NCBI RefSeq assembly: GCF_044430645.1
Contig: NZ_JAWUDN010000001.1
Location: 558,001-622,000, forward strand
Direction: 5' to 3'
Source of the DNA: Ewingella allii
Lineage (GTDB): Bacteria; Pseudomonadota; Gammaproteobacteria; Enterobacterales; Enterobacteriaceae
DNA: 64,000 nt
This document shows positions 1 to 8,252 of the stretch, piece after piece (within the stretch, counting starts at the first letter, position 1; each line of letters begins with the position of its first letter). Below the pieces are notes generated by a model. It had not been told where the DNA came from, made no database searches, and saw only the letters and a program-made list of their open reading frames with translations. The position numbers were made by a program, and so were the translations under genes.

Positions 1-254
1 ACAATGCCAGCAAGGATGAAGTGGCCGCTCTGGTAAAACGTGATTTTCTGCAAAACCGTATTACCCGTTGGGACGAAGATAAAAAACTGCTCGGCACCTC
101 AACGCCGGTAGTGTGGATCTCCCCCGACAGCATTACGGGCGACAGCGCCAACTGGAGCGTTCCGGTGAAAGCGCGCGGTAACCGCGCTGAGAAAACCTAT
201 CCGGTAACGCTTAACTGCCAGATTGGCCAGATCACCTACGGCACGCCGCACTAA
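1..254 (+). CDS. yebF: YebF, secreted protein, C-terminal part
   Basis: The reading frame is open from base 3 to the TAA at 252-254; the 5' end lies outside the window. The 80-odd visible residues align by eye with the C-terminal two thirds of E. coli YebF: a VKRD..QNR..RW segment, then a V.W.S segment, and NWSVPVKARG near the end. YebF is a small Sec-exported protein that reaches the medium in E. coli; the cysteine in LNCQIG matches one of its disulfide cysteines. The signal peptide is not in the window, so export cannot be checked here. It precedes ptrB on the same strand. Confidence 0.85.
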   Translation, partial: NASKDEVAALVKRDFLQNRITRWDEDKKLLGTSTPVVWISPDSITGDSANWSVPVKARGNRAEKTYPVTLNCQIGQITYGTPH

Positions 255-402
255 TTCTGCTTAAAGCGCCTCGGCACCTTGCCCGACGGCGCTTACTCTT
301 GCTGTTTCCTGCTCCCCACCTCGCTTGCCCGCTTAGTGCTTGGTTTCGCAAAATAAACCTGTCACTCTGCATAAACCTTCAAGAATATTGAGAGAAAGCC
401 TG

Positions 403-2457
403 ATGATCACACCTCCAAAGGCTGAAAAACGCCCTAAAACGCTATCCATCCACGGTGAAGACCGTGTCGATAATTACTATTGGCTGCGTGACGATGACCG
501 CGCCAACAGCGACGTGCTGAGCTATTTGCAGGCGGAAAACGCCTATACCGAACAGGCGCTGTTACCCCATCAGGCGCTGCGTGAAACCCTGTATCAAGAG
601 ATGGTAGCGCGCATCGCGCAGCAGGACCACTCGGTACCTTATGTCAAACACGGCTACCGCTATCAGACCCGCTACGAGCCGGGCAATGAATACGCGATCT
701 ATCTGCGCCAGCCAGCCGCCGAGAGCGAGCAGTGGCAGACGCTGATTGACGGCAATGAGCGCGCCAGCGACAGCGAGTTCTACACGCTGGGCGGTCTGGA
801 TATCAGCCCAGACAACAAGCTAATGGCCGTCTCGGAAGATTTTCTCTCTCGCCGCCAATATGACATTCGCATCAAGAATTTGCAGGATGAGAGCTGGAAC
901 GATGACCTGCTGAAAAACACCGCAGGCAGCGAGTGGGCCAACGATTCCCAGACTCTGTATTACGTGCGCAAACATAAAAAGACCCTGTTGCCGTATCAGG
1001 TTTACCGTCACACCGTCGGCACTGATCCGAAAAACGACCAACTGGTGTATGAAGAGAAAGATGACACTTTCTACGTCGGTCTGGATAAAACCACCTCCGA
1101 CCAATATGTGATTATTCATCTCGACAGCACCACCACCTCCGAAGTGCTGCTGCTAGACGCCAACGACCCGCAGGCCAAGCCGCAGGTATTCGTGCCGCGC
1201 CGTAAAGACCATGAATACGGGCTGGACCACTACCAGGGCCATTTCTACATTCGCTCGAACCGCGACATCGCCGCGCCAAAAGACGGTAAAAACTTCGGTT
1301 TATACAAAAGCGCCGATAACAACGAAGCCAGCTGGCAGACGCTGATCGCCCCGCGCGAGGCGGTGATGCTGGAGGGCTTTAGCCTGTTCCGCGGCTGGCT
1401 GGTGGTGGAAGAGCGCGAGCAGGGGCTGACCAACCTGCGCCAGATCCACTGGGCGACGGGTGAAGAGAAGTCCCTAAGCTTTGATGACCCGACCTATGTG
1501 ACCTGGCTGGCCTACAACCCAGAGCCGGACACCGCGCTGCTGCGTTACGGCTACTCCTCAATGACCACGCCAAGCTCGCTGTTTGAGCTGAATCTGGACA
1601 CTGGCGAGCGCAGGCTATTGAAGCAGCAGGAAGTGAAAGATTTCGACGCGGCCAACTACCGCAGCGAGCGCGTTTGGGTAACCGCGCGCGACGGCGTGAA
1701 AGTGCCGGTTTCGCTGGTATACCGCCGTGATACCTTCAAACCCAACAGCAACCCGCTGCTGGTCTATGGCTACGGCTCTTACGGCAGCAGTATGGACCCG
1801 GCATTTAGCGGCAGCCGCCTGAGTCTGTTGGATCGCGGCTTTGTCTTCGCTCTGGCGCACATTCGCGGCGGCGCAGAGCTGGGCCAGCAGTGGTATGACA
1901 ACGGCAAGCTGCTCAATAAGATGAACACCTTCCACGACTTCATCGACGTCACCAAAGAACTAGTGGCCGAGGGCTATGGCGAAGCCAGTCAGGTTTATGC
2001 CATGGGCGGCAGCGCCGGCGGCTTGCTGATGGGCGCGGTGATTAACCAGGCCCCGGAGCTGTATCGCGGCATAGTGGCGCAGGTGCCATTTGTTGACGTG
2101 GTGACCACCATGCTCGACGAGTCTATCCCGCTGACCACCGGCGAGTATGACGAGTGGGGCAATCCGAATGACAAAACCTACTACGACTATATTCTGCAAT
2201 ATAGCCCGTACGATCAGGTGAAGGCGCAGGATTACCCCAACATGCTGGTGACCACCGGCCTGCATGATTCTCAGGTGCAATACTGGGAACCGGCCAAGTG
2301 GGTAGCGAAGCTGCGTGAGTTGAAAACTGACGATAACCAGCTGCTGATGTACACCGATATAGATTCCGGTCACGGCGGCAAGTCGGGGCGCTTCAAGGCT
2401 TACGAAGACATTGCGCTGGAATATGCTTTTGTTCTGGCACTGGCGGGAAAGTCGTAA
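403..2457 (+). CDS. ptrB: Oligopeptidase B (protease II)
   Basis: A 684-residue cytoplasmic serine peptidase of family S9A that cleaves short peptides after Arg or Lys. It has the expected N-terminal beta-propeller region (about residues 70-400) and a C-terminal alpha/beta-hydrolase domain. The nucleophile is Ser537 in GGSAGG, with Asp622 in LHDSQ and His657 in SGHGG completing the triad. The frame is open upstream to 340, but ATG 403 was chosen: it follows GAGAGAAAG and gives the family start, a short lead before the HGEDRVDNYYWLRDD segment. It converges with exoX. Length and sequence fit the enterobacterial enzyme throughout. Confidence 0.96.
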   Translation: MITPPKAEKRPKTLSIHGEDRVDNYYWLRDDDRANSDVLSYLQAENAYTEQALLPHQALRETLYQEMVARIAQQDHSVPYVKHGYRYQTRYEPGNEYAIYLRQPAAESEQWQTLIDGNERASDSEFYTLGGLDISPDNKLMAVSEDFLSRRQYDIRIKNLQDESWNDDLLKNTAGSEWANDSQTLYYVRKHKKTLLPYQVYRHTVGTDPKNDQLVYEEKDDTFYVGLDKTTSDQYVIIHLDSTTTSEVLLLDANDPQAKPQVFVPRRKDHEYGLDHYQGHFYIRSNRDIAAPKDGKNFGLYKSADNNEASWQTLIAPREAVMLEGFSLFRGWLVVEEREQGLTNLRQIHWATGEEKSLSFDDPTYVTWLAYNPEPDTALLRYGYSSMTTPSSLFELNLDTGERRLLKQQEVKDFDAANYRSERVWVTARDGVKVPVSLVYRRDTFKPNSNPLLVYGYGSYGSSMDPAFSGSRLSLLDRGFVFALAHIRGGAELGQQWYDNGKLLNKMNTFHDFIDVTKELVAEGYGEASQVYAMGGSAGGLLMGAVINQAPELYRGIVAQVPFVDVVTTMLDESIPLTTGEYDEWGNPNDKTYYDYILQYSPYDQVKAQDYPNMLVTTGLHDSQVQYWEPAKWVAKLRELKTDDNQLLMYTDIDSGHGGKSGRFKAYEDIALEYAFVLALAGKS

Positions 2458-2472
2458 TTCAGTGAGTTAATA

Positions 2473-2503
2473 GCGCGGCCTTTTCGCGATGAAAGGGCCG
2501 CGT
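2473..2503. terminator. Hairpin between convergent ptrB and exoX
   Basis: The arms CGCGGCC (2474-2480) and GGCCGCG (2496-2502) can pair and extend inward through CTTT/AAAG. It lies between two converging genes, so it probably ends transcription. The T-run is poor, so the assignment is tentative. Confidence 0.4.
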
Positions 2504-2521
2504 GACGTCAGCAAGTTTTTA

Positions 2522-3184
2522 TTACTTCTCCAGAAAATGCTCAATGCTAAAGCGCATATCGCCGCTTAAATCTTTAATCGACTTCAACATCCAGCGCAGA
2601 TAATCCGGGTCTTGCAGCGCGATATCTTCAATCTTCTGCCCACGGTATTTACCAAACTTCAGTGTCCGCAACAGGGTCGGACTGTTGCTTATCTCGAGCA
2701 TTTTCTCCACGCTCCAGCCTGAATCCGCAATAATTCGCTTGAGCAGCGCGGCGGTGACATAGCAGTCATACAGGGCGCGGTGCGGGTACAGGCCCTCGGG
2801 AACAGTGACGTCGAGCTTCAGGGCGTAGCGCAGATACTGGTTGCTGTAACGAATATTCGGATAGAGCGCCTGTGCCAGCTTCAGGGTGCAAATCCACTGC
2901 CCGTGCATCTCAGGCAGCACGCCGCGATCGAAAGCCGCATTGTGCGCCACGTAATACTGGCTGCCGTGATACTTGCCGATGACCGCCGCGATGCGCGGTT
3001 TGCCGTCGACCATCTCTTCGGTGATGTGGTGGATGGCCATCGCCTCATGGCTAATCGGCCGATCTGGGCTTATCAGGTCGCTCATCGGCTGCACAATCTC
3101 GCCGTCTATCAGGTCGACGGTGGCGATTTCAACAATGCCGCCGTCCAGGCCACAGGTTTCCGTATCAATTACCCGGAATGTCAT
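2522..3184 (-). CDS. exoX: Exodeoxyribonuclease X
   Basis: A 220-residue 3'-5' DNA exonuclease of the DnaQ/RNase T (DEDDh) superfamily, used in mismatch repair and repair of single-stranded ends. Visible catalytic residues are Asp7 and Glu9 (IDTET), Asp86 (HNAAFD), His135 and Asp140 (HRALYD). The C-terminal FGKYRGQKIEDIA...PDYLRWM segment is the small domain typical of ExoX. It sits beside ptrB, as in E. coli. Length matches the E. coli protein (220). Confidence 0.95.
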   Translation of the reverse strand: MTFRVIDTETCGLDGGIVEIATVDLIDGEIVQPMSDLISPDRPISHEAMAIHHITEEMVDGKPRIAAVIGKYHGSQYYVAHNAAFDRGVLPEMHGQWICTLKLAQALYPNIRYSNQYLRYALKLDVTVPEGLYPHRALYDCYVTAALLKRIIADSGWSVEKMLEISNSPTLLRTLKFGKYRGQKIEDIALQDPDYLRWMLKSIKDLSGDMRFSIEHFLEK

Positions 3185-3352
3185 ACCGATTCTCCTGTTT
3201 GGTTCTTATTAATGAGCAAGCTTCTCAATGATCAAAGTGTAAAGGATAGGTGGCCCCTGACCAACCCTCCGCACTTTTCTGCGGATGGCCCTAGCGGAGA
3301 ACAACATGCCAGCAGATAGCGGTGATGGCGCTGACGCAGAGGGTAAATAAAC

Positions 3353-3377
3353 AAAAAAACCCGCTATCAGCGGGTTT
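3353..3377 (-). terminator. Rho-independent terminator of the lysine-rich small gene
   Basis: The stem AACCCGCT / AGCGGGTT (3358-3365, 3369-3376) is followed, on the minus strand, by a seven-T run (3353-3359). It lies 45 bases beyond the stop codon of the small gene at 3421. Confidence 0.8.
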
Positions 3378-3420
3378 GTATCAATACGAAACGGTGTGAC
3401 TTAAATGACTCAAGAAACCG

Positions 3421-3522
3421 TTAAGCGGCTGCCTTTTTGGCTTTCTTATCAGCTTTTTTCTCAGCTGGCGTTTTCAGCGGCTTCTTCTTCGCATTCTTTT
3501 TGCTATCCATTCCTTTACTCAT
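3421..3522 (-). CDS. 33-residue lysine-rich basic protein
   Basis: A short open frame encodes 33 residues, nearly half of them lysine, starting MSKGMDSKKNAKKK and ending in KKAKKAAA. The start is preceded by AGAGAGG at a proper distance, and a clear terminator follows the stop, so it has the parts of an independent gene. I recall similar tiny basic proteins beside exoX in Yersinia and Serratia, but no function is known to me. The composition suggests nucleic-acid or ribosome binding; that is inference from charge only. Confidence 0.7.
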   Translation of the reverse strand: MSKGMDSKKNAKKKPLKTPAEKKADKKAKKAAA

Positions 3523-3852
3523 GGTGGCTTGCCTCTCTAAAGCTAGTGGATTGGGTTGCTCACCTATTTACTGCTTAATTCGCTCAACTTGCAATAGCGG
3601 GCGGCGAGGTTTCGCTCAACGGCATGTTTCTATGCGAGTTATTGTTTTTTGACATGCTCTTATGAGGAATTTTTTGCGACGTTATGCCGTTTCTTTATAC
3701 AACGGCGCTGATTTACTGTGCGACTGATTGAAAAAATGCATTTTTTTATTGTTAACAACATGTTGTTGATTGACCGGCTTAGCCTGATGCGCTGTTATGA
3801 GAAAGCGTAAATGAGAAATTGATATTCTGGACCTCAAAAAACAGGAAACGCC
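3523..3852. other. Intergenic region between small basic gene and pip
   Basis: About 330 AT-rich bases between divergent genes, presumably holding both promoters. The one clear structure is the 14-bp perfect palindrome AACAACATGTTGTT at 3754-3767, about 86 bases before pip, which could be an operator. Nothing else is recognised. Confidence 0.4.
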
Positions 3853-4806
3853 ATGCCGAAATTGAAAGGTTTATATCCGCCAAGAGAGGCGTATGCCAGC
3901 GGGATGCTGGACACCGGCGACGGTCACCAGATTTATTGGGAGCGCAGCGGTAATCCGCAGGGCAAACCGGCGGTGTTTATTCACGGCGGGCCGGGCGGCG
4001 GCTGTTCCTCTGTTCATCGCCAGTTGTTTAATCCCAACGATTACGACGTCATGCTGTTTGACCAGCGCGGCTGCGGGCGATCCAAACCTCACGCCAGTCT
4101 GGACAACAACACTACCTGGCATTTGGTCGAAGATATTGAGCGTCTGCGCAAAATGGCGGGTGTGGATAAGTGGCTGGTGTTTGGTGGTTCTTGGGGCGCG
4201 ACGCTGGCGCTGGCCTACGCCGAGACCCATCCCGAGCACGTCAGTGAAATCGTCCTGCGCGGCATCTTCACCCTGAGAAAGCAGGAGCTGCATTGGTACT
4301 ATCAGGAAGGCGCGTCGCGCTTCTTCCCTGACAAATGGCAGCGCATGTTATCGATTTTATCGCCAGAAGAGCGGGGGGACGTGATGGCGGCTTACCGTAA
4401 ACGCCTCACCTCCGACGACCGGGCCGTGCAGCTCGAAGCAGCAAAAATCTGGAGCCTGTGGGAAGGGGAGACGGTCACGCTGCTGCCAACGGAAGACGCG
4501 GCATCCTTTGGCGAAGATGATTTTGCTCTGGCCTTCGCGCGCATTGAGAATCACTACTTCACCCATATGGGCTTTTTAGACAGTGACGATCAGCTGTTGA
4601 AGAACGTCGAGCGTATTCGGCATATTCCGGGGGTTATCATTCACGGGCGCTATGATATGGCCTGTCAGGTGCAGAATGCGTGGGATCTGGCGCAGGCCTG
4701 GCCGGAAGCTGACCTGCATATCATTGAAGGGGCAGGGCACTCGTTTGACGAGCCAGGCATTCTCGACCAGCTGATTCGCGCCAACGAGCGTTTCGCCCGC
4801 GCTTAA
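3853..4806 (+). CDS. pip: Proline iminopeptidase
   Basis: A 317-residue alpha/beta hydrolase of family S33 that releases N-terminal proline from peptides in the cytoplasm. Length and sequence match the Serratia marcescens enzyme, whose Ser113, Asp268 and His296 form the triad. Here Ser113 sits in GGSWGA, the HGGPGGG oxyanion loop is at about residues 44-50, DQRGCGRS follows, and HGRYDMACQ and GAGHSFDEP carry the Asp and His. The start follows AGGAAACGCC. The gene is not at this position in E. coli; it is a single-gene transcript converging with holE. Confidence 0.95.
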   Translation: MPKLKGLYPPREAYASGMLDTGDGHQIYWERSGNPQGKPAVFIHGGPGGGCSSVHRQLFNPNDYDVMLFDQRGCGRSKPHASLDNNTTWHLVEDIERLRKMAGVDKWLVFGGSWGATLALAYAETHPEHVSEIVLRGIFTLRKQELHWYYQEGASRFFPDKWQRMLSILSPEERGDVMAAYRKRLTSDDRAVQLEAAKIWSLWEGETVTLLPTEDAASFGEDDFALAFARIENHYFTHMGFLDSDDQLLKNVERIRHIPGVIIHGRYDMACQVQNAWDLAQAWPEADLHIIEGAGHSFDEPGILDQLIRANERFARA

Positions 4807-4840
4807 GGCTTCAACCCGCGCCTGCTGGCCGAGCTTAAGG

Positions 4841-5071
4841 CTACTTTTGCTTAGGTTCGTACGGCAGGCGTGAGTATTTGTGCGACTCTGCGCGATAGTG
4901 CGCCACGCGCTCACGGAAGTAATCCCGCAGGTGTGCTGGCTGCTCGCGCTCGGCCATTTCTGCCACCACCGGCATGTTGTAACGCTCTTTGAACGCCACG
5001 GCAGACGCGGCTAAATCAACGTTCACCTTATCCATCTCTTCTTTACTCAGATCAGCCAAATTCTTGTTCAT
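4841..5071 (-). CDS. holE: DNA polymerase III theta subunit
   Basis: A 76-residue protein, the same length as E. coli HolE, with the conserved MDKVNVDLAASAVAFKERYN stretch and the C-terminal SRLPYEPK. Theta binds and stabilises the epsilon proofreading subunit in the polymerase III core. The frame is open up to 5137, but the ATG at 5071 was chosen because it gives the family start MNKNLADL and has AGGGGAAAAT just upstream. Its position between exoX and yobA is as in E. coli. Confidence 0.95.
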   Translation of the reverse strand: MNKNLADLSKEEMDKVNVDLAASAVAFKERYNMPVVAEMAEREQPAHLRDYFRERVAHYRAESHKYSRLPYEPKQK

Positions 5072-5170
5072 TGATTTTCCCCTAAGCGAGCCTTGGCGCG
5101 CATTGTACTCGACCCAGCGCGTTGGGTGAATGTTCACAGCCCATTTTTAATCTGCTAATTAATTTCAGGT

Positions 5171-5257
5171 AATAAGAATCATTCTTAATTATTTTCGAAA
5201 ATAAGGCGGGAAATAGCTTAAAAAGAAATAAATAAAGAATAAGAATGATTCTCTTTT
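5171..5257. promoter_or_regulatory. Probable Fur-binding sites upstream of ftnA
   Basis: Two AT-rich inverted repeats, AAGAATCATTCTT (5174-5186) and AGAATGATTCT (5242-5252), each lie within a longer A/T stretch and resemble the ATGATAATCATTAT core of the Fur box. Paired Fur sites upstream of ftnA are known in E. coli, where Fur with iron displaces H-NS to switch the gene on. The flanking DNA (5150-5400) is very AT-rich, which fits H-NS binding. Confidence 0.55.
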
Positions 5258-5456
5258 AATATTTATATTCCCTGTGAATAATTCTCAATAAGATTTGAAT
5301 GAAATTTATAATTCGTTATTTATCAATGGATTATGTATTTTCTTTATTTATATCATTATTATTGTAAATAAGGTGTTTTTATTTTGTTCTACGATCGGCA
5401 TAATGCGTAAAAATAATGAATTCATCCTGCTATTCGCCAATTTATGTGGAGCTATT

Positions 5457-5963
5457 ATGCTTAAAAAAGAAATGATCGATCAGTTGAATGAACAACTGAA
5501 TCTTGAGTTCTATTCTGCCAATTTATATCTGCAAATGAGCGCATGGTGCAGCGATAAAGGTTTTGAAGGTGCCGCCGCTTTCCTGATGCAACATTCGCAG
5601 GAAGAGATGGAACACATGCACCGCCTGTTCAAATACGTCAGCGACACCGGCGCTCTGCCACTGCTGGGTGCGATTGCCGCGCCGCCGGTGGAGTTTGAGT
5701 CACTGTCCGACGTCTTCCAGCAGACTTACGAGCATGAGCAGCACATCACCACCAAAATCAATGAACTTGCTGACCTGGCTATGACGCTGAAAGATTACTC
5801 TTCCTTCAACTTCCTGCAGTGGTACGTGGCTGAGCAGCATGAAGAAGAGACGTTGTTCAAATCTGTTCTTGATAAACTGGGACTGGTTAGCAACACCGGC
5901 AATGGTCTGTTCTTCGTCGACAAAGATCTGAAAGGCATGGTCAACCAAGGTCCATCAGCCTAA
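5457..5963 (+). CDS. ftnA: Non-haem ferritin
   Basis: A 168-residue ferritin subunit; 24 such subunits form the iron-storage shell and oxidise Fe(II) at a di-iron centre. Ligands visible: Glu17 in NLEFYSANLY, the E-E-M-E-H group (HSQEEMEHM, about residues 46-53), and the EQHEEE segment at about 126-131. The frame stays open to 5295, but ATG 5457 was chosen: it follows GTGGAG, matches E. coli FtnA, and the extra upstream residues are hydrophobic and AT-rich coding noise. Iron-dependent control by Fur is suggested by two sites upstream. A terminator follows. Confidence 0.95.
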   Translation: MLKKEMIDQLNEQLNLEFYSANLYLQMSAWCSDKGFEGAAAFLMQHSQEEMEHMHRLFKYVSDTGALPLLGAIAAPPVEFESLSDVFQQTYEHEQHITTKINELADLAMTLKDYSSFNFLQWYVAEQHEEETLFKSVLDKLGLVSNTGNGLFFVDKDLKGMVNQGPSA

Positions 5964-5992
5964 TTACTTCGTCGTCAAAAACGTCTGGTAAT

Positions 5993-6040
5993 AAACCGCA
6001 GTAAGCTTCAGGGCAACCTGATAGCGCTGCGGTTTTTTTG
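5993..6040 (+). terminator. Rho-independent terminator of ftnA
   Basis: Arms AAACCGCA (5993-6000) and TGCGGTTT (6028-6035) enclose a further weak hairpin and are followed by T7, 30 bases after the ftnA stop. Confidence 0.8.
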
Positions 6041-6185
6041 TTTTTGCCTTGGGGCAAAAAGTGCCAAACTTCGGTTCTGCTTAACGATTCCCTAAACCAT
6101 CCCTTAAATTTGACAGACTTGCAGGGCGACTTTGCGCTAAAGTTGCGGCGTTAAAATCCCTCAACCAGAAAGCTAAGGAAAAATT

Positions 6186-6569
6186 GTGTCGCAAAAATCC
6201 TCTTCTCTCTGCCGTATTTTGGCTACTTCCGCGGTGCTTGCTTTAGGTCTTATGTCACAACAGGCTCTGGCGCATGCTCACTTGAAAACTGAAACCCCGG
6301 CTGCCGATACCACCCTCAAATCTGCACCCACCGAGCTGACTCTGGGCTTCAGCGAAGGGATTGAACCTAATTTCAGCAAGGTCGCGCTGAGCGGACCTGA
6401 CAACAAAGCTATCGAGACGGGCAAACTGGCTCTGGCGGCCAACGACAAGACTCAGGCCATCGTGCCTCTGAATGCACCTCTGAAGGCGGGCAAATACACC
6501 GTTTCATGGCACGTCGTTTCAGTGGATGGTCACAAAACTGAGGGGCAGTACAGTTTCACGGTGCAATAA
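6186..6569 (+). CDS. yobA: CopC-family periplasmic copper protein
   Basis: A 127-residue CopC-domain protein. A signal peptide ends at about Ala29, leaving His as the first mature residue (HAHLK), the known Cu(II)-binding N-terminus of the family. The second half of the site is Asp114-Gly-His116 in SVDGHKTEG. The start is GTG at 6186 behind AAGGAA. It is the first gene of yobA-yebZ-yebY, three bases before yebZ, as in E. coli, so it probably hands periplasmic copper to the CopD-type membrane protein. Confidence 0.92.
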   Translation: MSQKSSSLCRILATSAVLALGLMSQQALAHAHLKTETPAADTTLKSAPTELTLGFSEGIEPNFSKVALSGPDNKAIETGKLALAANDKTQAIVPLNAPLKAGKYTVSWHVVSVDGHKTEGQYSFTVQ

Positions 6570-6572
6570 GCC

Positions 6573-7457
6573 ATGACTCTGGCCACTTTGTTTGTTCTGT
6601 GTCGGTTTTTCCATTTTGCCGCGGTGATGCAGATATTTGGCATCAGCGTGATGACGGGACTGCTGGCACCGAAAGGATTCGCAACAGGGTTGCTTAACCA
6701 GAATCAGCGGCTGATGACCCTCTCGGTCGGAGTCGCCGCGCTAACGGCGGTTGGCATGCTGGCGATTCAAGCTGGATTGATGGGCAACGGCCTTGAGGAT
6801 TGTTTAAACCTCAATGTCTGGTTACTGGTGCTGACCACCACCTTTGGTGAGGTCTGGCGCTGGCACCTGTTACTCACTGCGATTGCGCTGATGGTGTGGC
6901 TGATGGACTGGCTGCCGGGGCGGGTGATGCTGATGTTCTTAACCAGCACCGGCCTGCTGTTCAGCCAGGCACTGATTGGTCACGCGGCCATGAACGAAGG
7001 CGCGCTGGGCCTGTTGCAACGCGGTAATCACACCTTGCACCTGCTAAGCGCCGCCTACTGGTTCGGTAGCTTACTTCCACTGTTAGGTTGCCTGCTTTAC
7101 ACCGAACGGGACGAGACGCGGCCTTACGCCATAGCGACGCTCATTCGCTTCTCAACCTGCGGGCACGTGGCGGTCGCGCTGGTGATCCTCACCGGAATAC
7201 TCAACAGCGCCATTATTTTGCAACGCCTGCCTACAGACCTGTCGTCGCGCTATATCCAACTGCTGTTGGTTAAAATCACGCTGGTGGCGGTGATGACCGG
7301 CGTGGCGATATTTAATCGCTATCGGTTAGTGCCGCTGATCCCGACCCAGCCGCAGTTGGCCTATCAGCGACTGGCTTCCGCCACCAAGCTCGAGTTAGTG
7401 CTATCGCTGGTGGTGATGCTGCTGGTCAGCTGGTTTGCCACGCTGTCGCCATTCTAA
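6573..7457 (+). CDS. yebZ: CopD-family copper resistance membrane protein
   Basis: A 294-residue inner-membrane protein with about eight hydrophobic segments spread across its length, fitting the CopD domain. Histidines and methionines in or near the helices (for example HAAMNEG and HLLSAAYWF) are the usual candidate copper ligands. The ATG is three bases after the yobA stop, so the pair is co-translated. Its role is inferred from the CopC/CopD pairing: moving or holding copper at the membrane. Confidence 0.92.
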   Translation: MTLATLFVLCRFFHFAAVMQIFGISVMTGLLAPKGFATGLLNQNQRLMTLSVGVAALTAVGMLAIQAGLMGNGLEDCLNLNVWLLVLTTTFGEVWRWHLLLTAIALMVWLMDWLPGRVMLMFLTSTGLLFSQALIGHAAMNEGALGLLQRGNHTLHLLSAAYWFGSLLPLLGCLLYTERDETRPYAIATLIRFSTCGHVAVALVILTGILNSAIILQRLPTDLSSRYIQLLLVKITLVAVMTGVAIFNRYRLVPLIPTQPQLAYQRLASATKLELVLSLVVMLLVSWFATLSPF

Positions 7458-7528
7458 ATTAGATAGCAGGGAAGGGCGACTCGCTTCGGCGTGATCACGT
7501 TTTAAAGTTAGTTATAAAGGAAAAAGCC

Positions 7529-7864
7529 ATGAGGAAAACACTCCTTGCCACTCTGCTGCTCGCTGTGTCAGCCAGCAGCTTCGCCGCGCCTGAGCTAGTG
7601 ACGGTTTCACGTCTCCAGTACGGCAAAGATTGGGCATTCACCCGCGAAGAAGTCATGCTGCAATGCCGTGCAGGCAAGGCGCTGTATGTGATTAACGACA
7701 GCACGCTGGCGCAGTATCCCCTGAACGATGTCGCGCGGGAGCAGGTGAAGAGCCACAAAGTACAGGCCGTGCCGCTGGAGAAAATCCTGCTCGACGACCC
7801 GAAAAACCCAGGCCAGAAAATGAGCCTCGCTCCGTTCATCGCCAAAGCCGAAACCCTTTGCTAA
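7529..7864 (+). CDS. yebY: YebY, DUF2511 periplasmic protein
   Basis: A 111-residue protein with a clear signal peptide (about 1-19, ending SSFA). The mature part matches E. coli YebY closely: VSRLQYGKDWAFTREEVML near the start and NPGQKMSLAPFI near the end. Two cysteines (LQCRAG and the terminal TLC) probably form a disulfide. Molecular function is not established; it belongs to the yobA-yebZ-yebY copper-linked cluster, 71 bases after yebZ. Confidence 0.93.
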   Translation: MRKTLLATLLLAVSASSFAAPELVTVSRLQYGKDWAFTREEVMLQCRAGKALYVINDSTLAQYPLNDVAREQVKSHKVQAVPLEKILLDDPKNPGQKMSLAPFIAKAETLC

Positions 7865-7991
7865 GTCTTAAAGCCCTGCTCTATGCCAGCAATCTCACCT
7901 CTGTTTTGAGATTGTTATCACAAAGAGCAACTAATTTAGCGAAGTTATTATCACTTGGTTACAAGTTGATTGGAAAACGAGCAACTCTCAA

Positions 7992-8000
7992 CTACGCTTT
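7992..8000 (+). promoter_or_regulatory. Sigma-S type -10 element of sdsR
   Basis: CTACGCTTT fits the CTAYRCTT extended -10 of RpoS promoters, with the hallmark C before the hexamer, and lies 6-8 bases before the expected SdsR start. SdsR is strictly RpoS-dependent in E. coli and Salmonella. Confidence 0.65.
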
Positions 8001-8074
8001 AAGTTGTACGGCTTAACCGCCTGCATTAATGCCAACTTTTAGCGCACGGCTCTCTCCCAAGAGCCATTTCCCTA

Positions 8075-8109
8075 GACCGAATATAGGAATCGTATTCGGT
8101 CTTTTTTTT
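8075..8109 (+). terminator. Rho-independent terminator of SdsR
   Basis: Stem GACCGAATA (8075-8083) / TATTCGGTC (8093-8101) with a T8 tail. The right arm and tail form the direct repeat that recurs at 19284. Confidence 0.9.
8092..8108 (+). repeat. Left attachment repeat (attL) in the SdsR 3' end
   Basis: GTATTCGGTCTTTTTTT is identical to 19284-19300 in the same orientation. Here it is part of the SdsR terminator; at the right copy there is no left stem arm. This pattern is what site-specific integration into the SdsR 3' end would leave. The ryeA/ryeB locus is a known phage insertion hot spot in Salmonella. Confidence 0.75.
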
Positions 8110-8252
8110 AAAAAAAATCAATAAAATATATCAAATTCAATAGATTATATTATGTTCAGAGTGTTTCCACTCTATGGGGGAGTTTGCCTTTCCGGTAGTA
8201 TGGGTAAACCGCAGCAGCCCTGAAACCAAAACTGCCATGCTGCTAAATATGA

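Larger units (their letters stand above)
8006..8109 (+). ncRNA. sdsR: Small regulatory RNA SdsR (RyeB)
   Basis: About 104 nt closely matching E. coli SdsR: the block from GCCTGCATTAATGCC (8019 on) through the CGGCTCTCTCCCAAGAGCC hairpin to the terminator differs at only a few positions. SdsR is an Hfq-bound stationary-phase sRNA that represses targets such as ompD, tolC and mutS mRNAs. Its neighbour yebY is the same as in E. coli, where an antisense RNA, RyeA, overlaps it; the opposite strand here was not tested. The 5' end is set by alignment. Its last 17 bases are one copy of the prophage attachment repeat. Confidence 0.93.

Noticed and set aside
4801..4842. Direct repeat GCTTAAGGCT bracketing the pip-holE junction
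   Set aside because: Ten bases in two copies across two stop codons is likely chance; no hairpin or mobile-element features.
5295..5456. Longer ftnA start at 5295
   Set aside because: The 54 extra residues are AT-rich hydrophobic sequence absent from ferritins and overlap the regulatory DNA.
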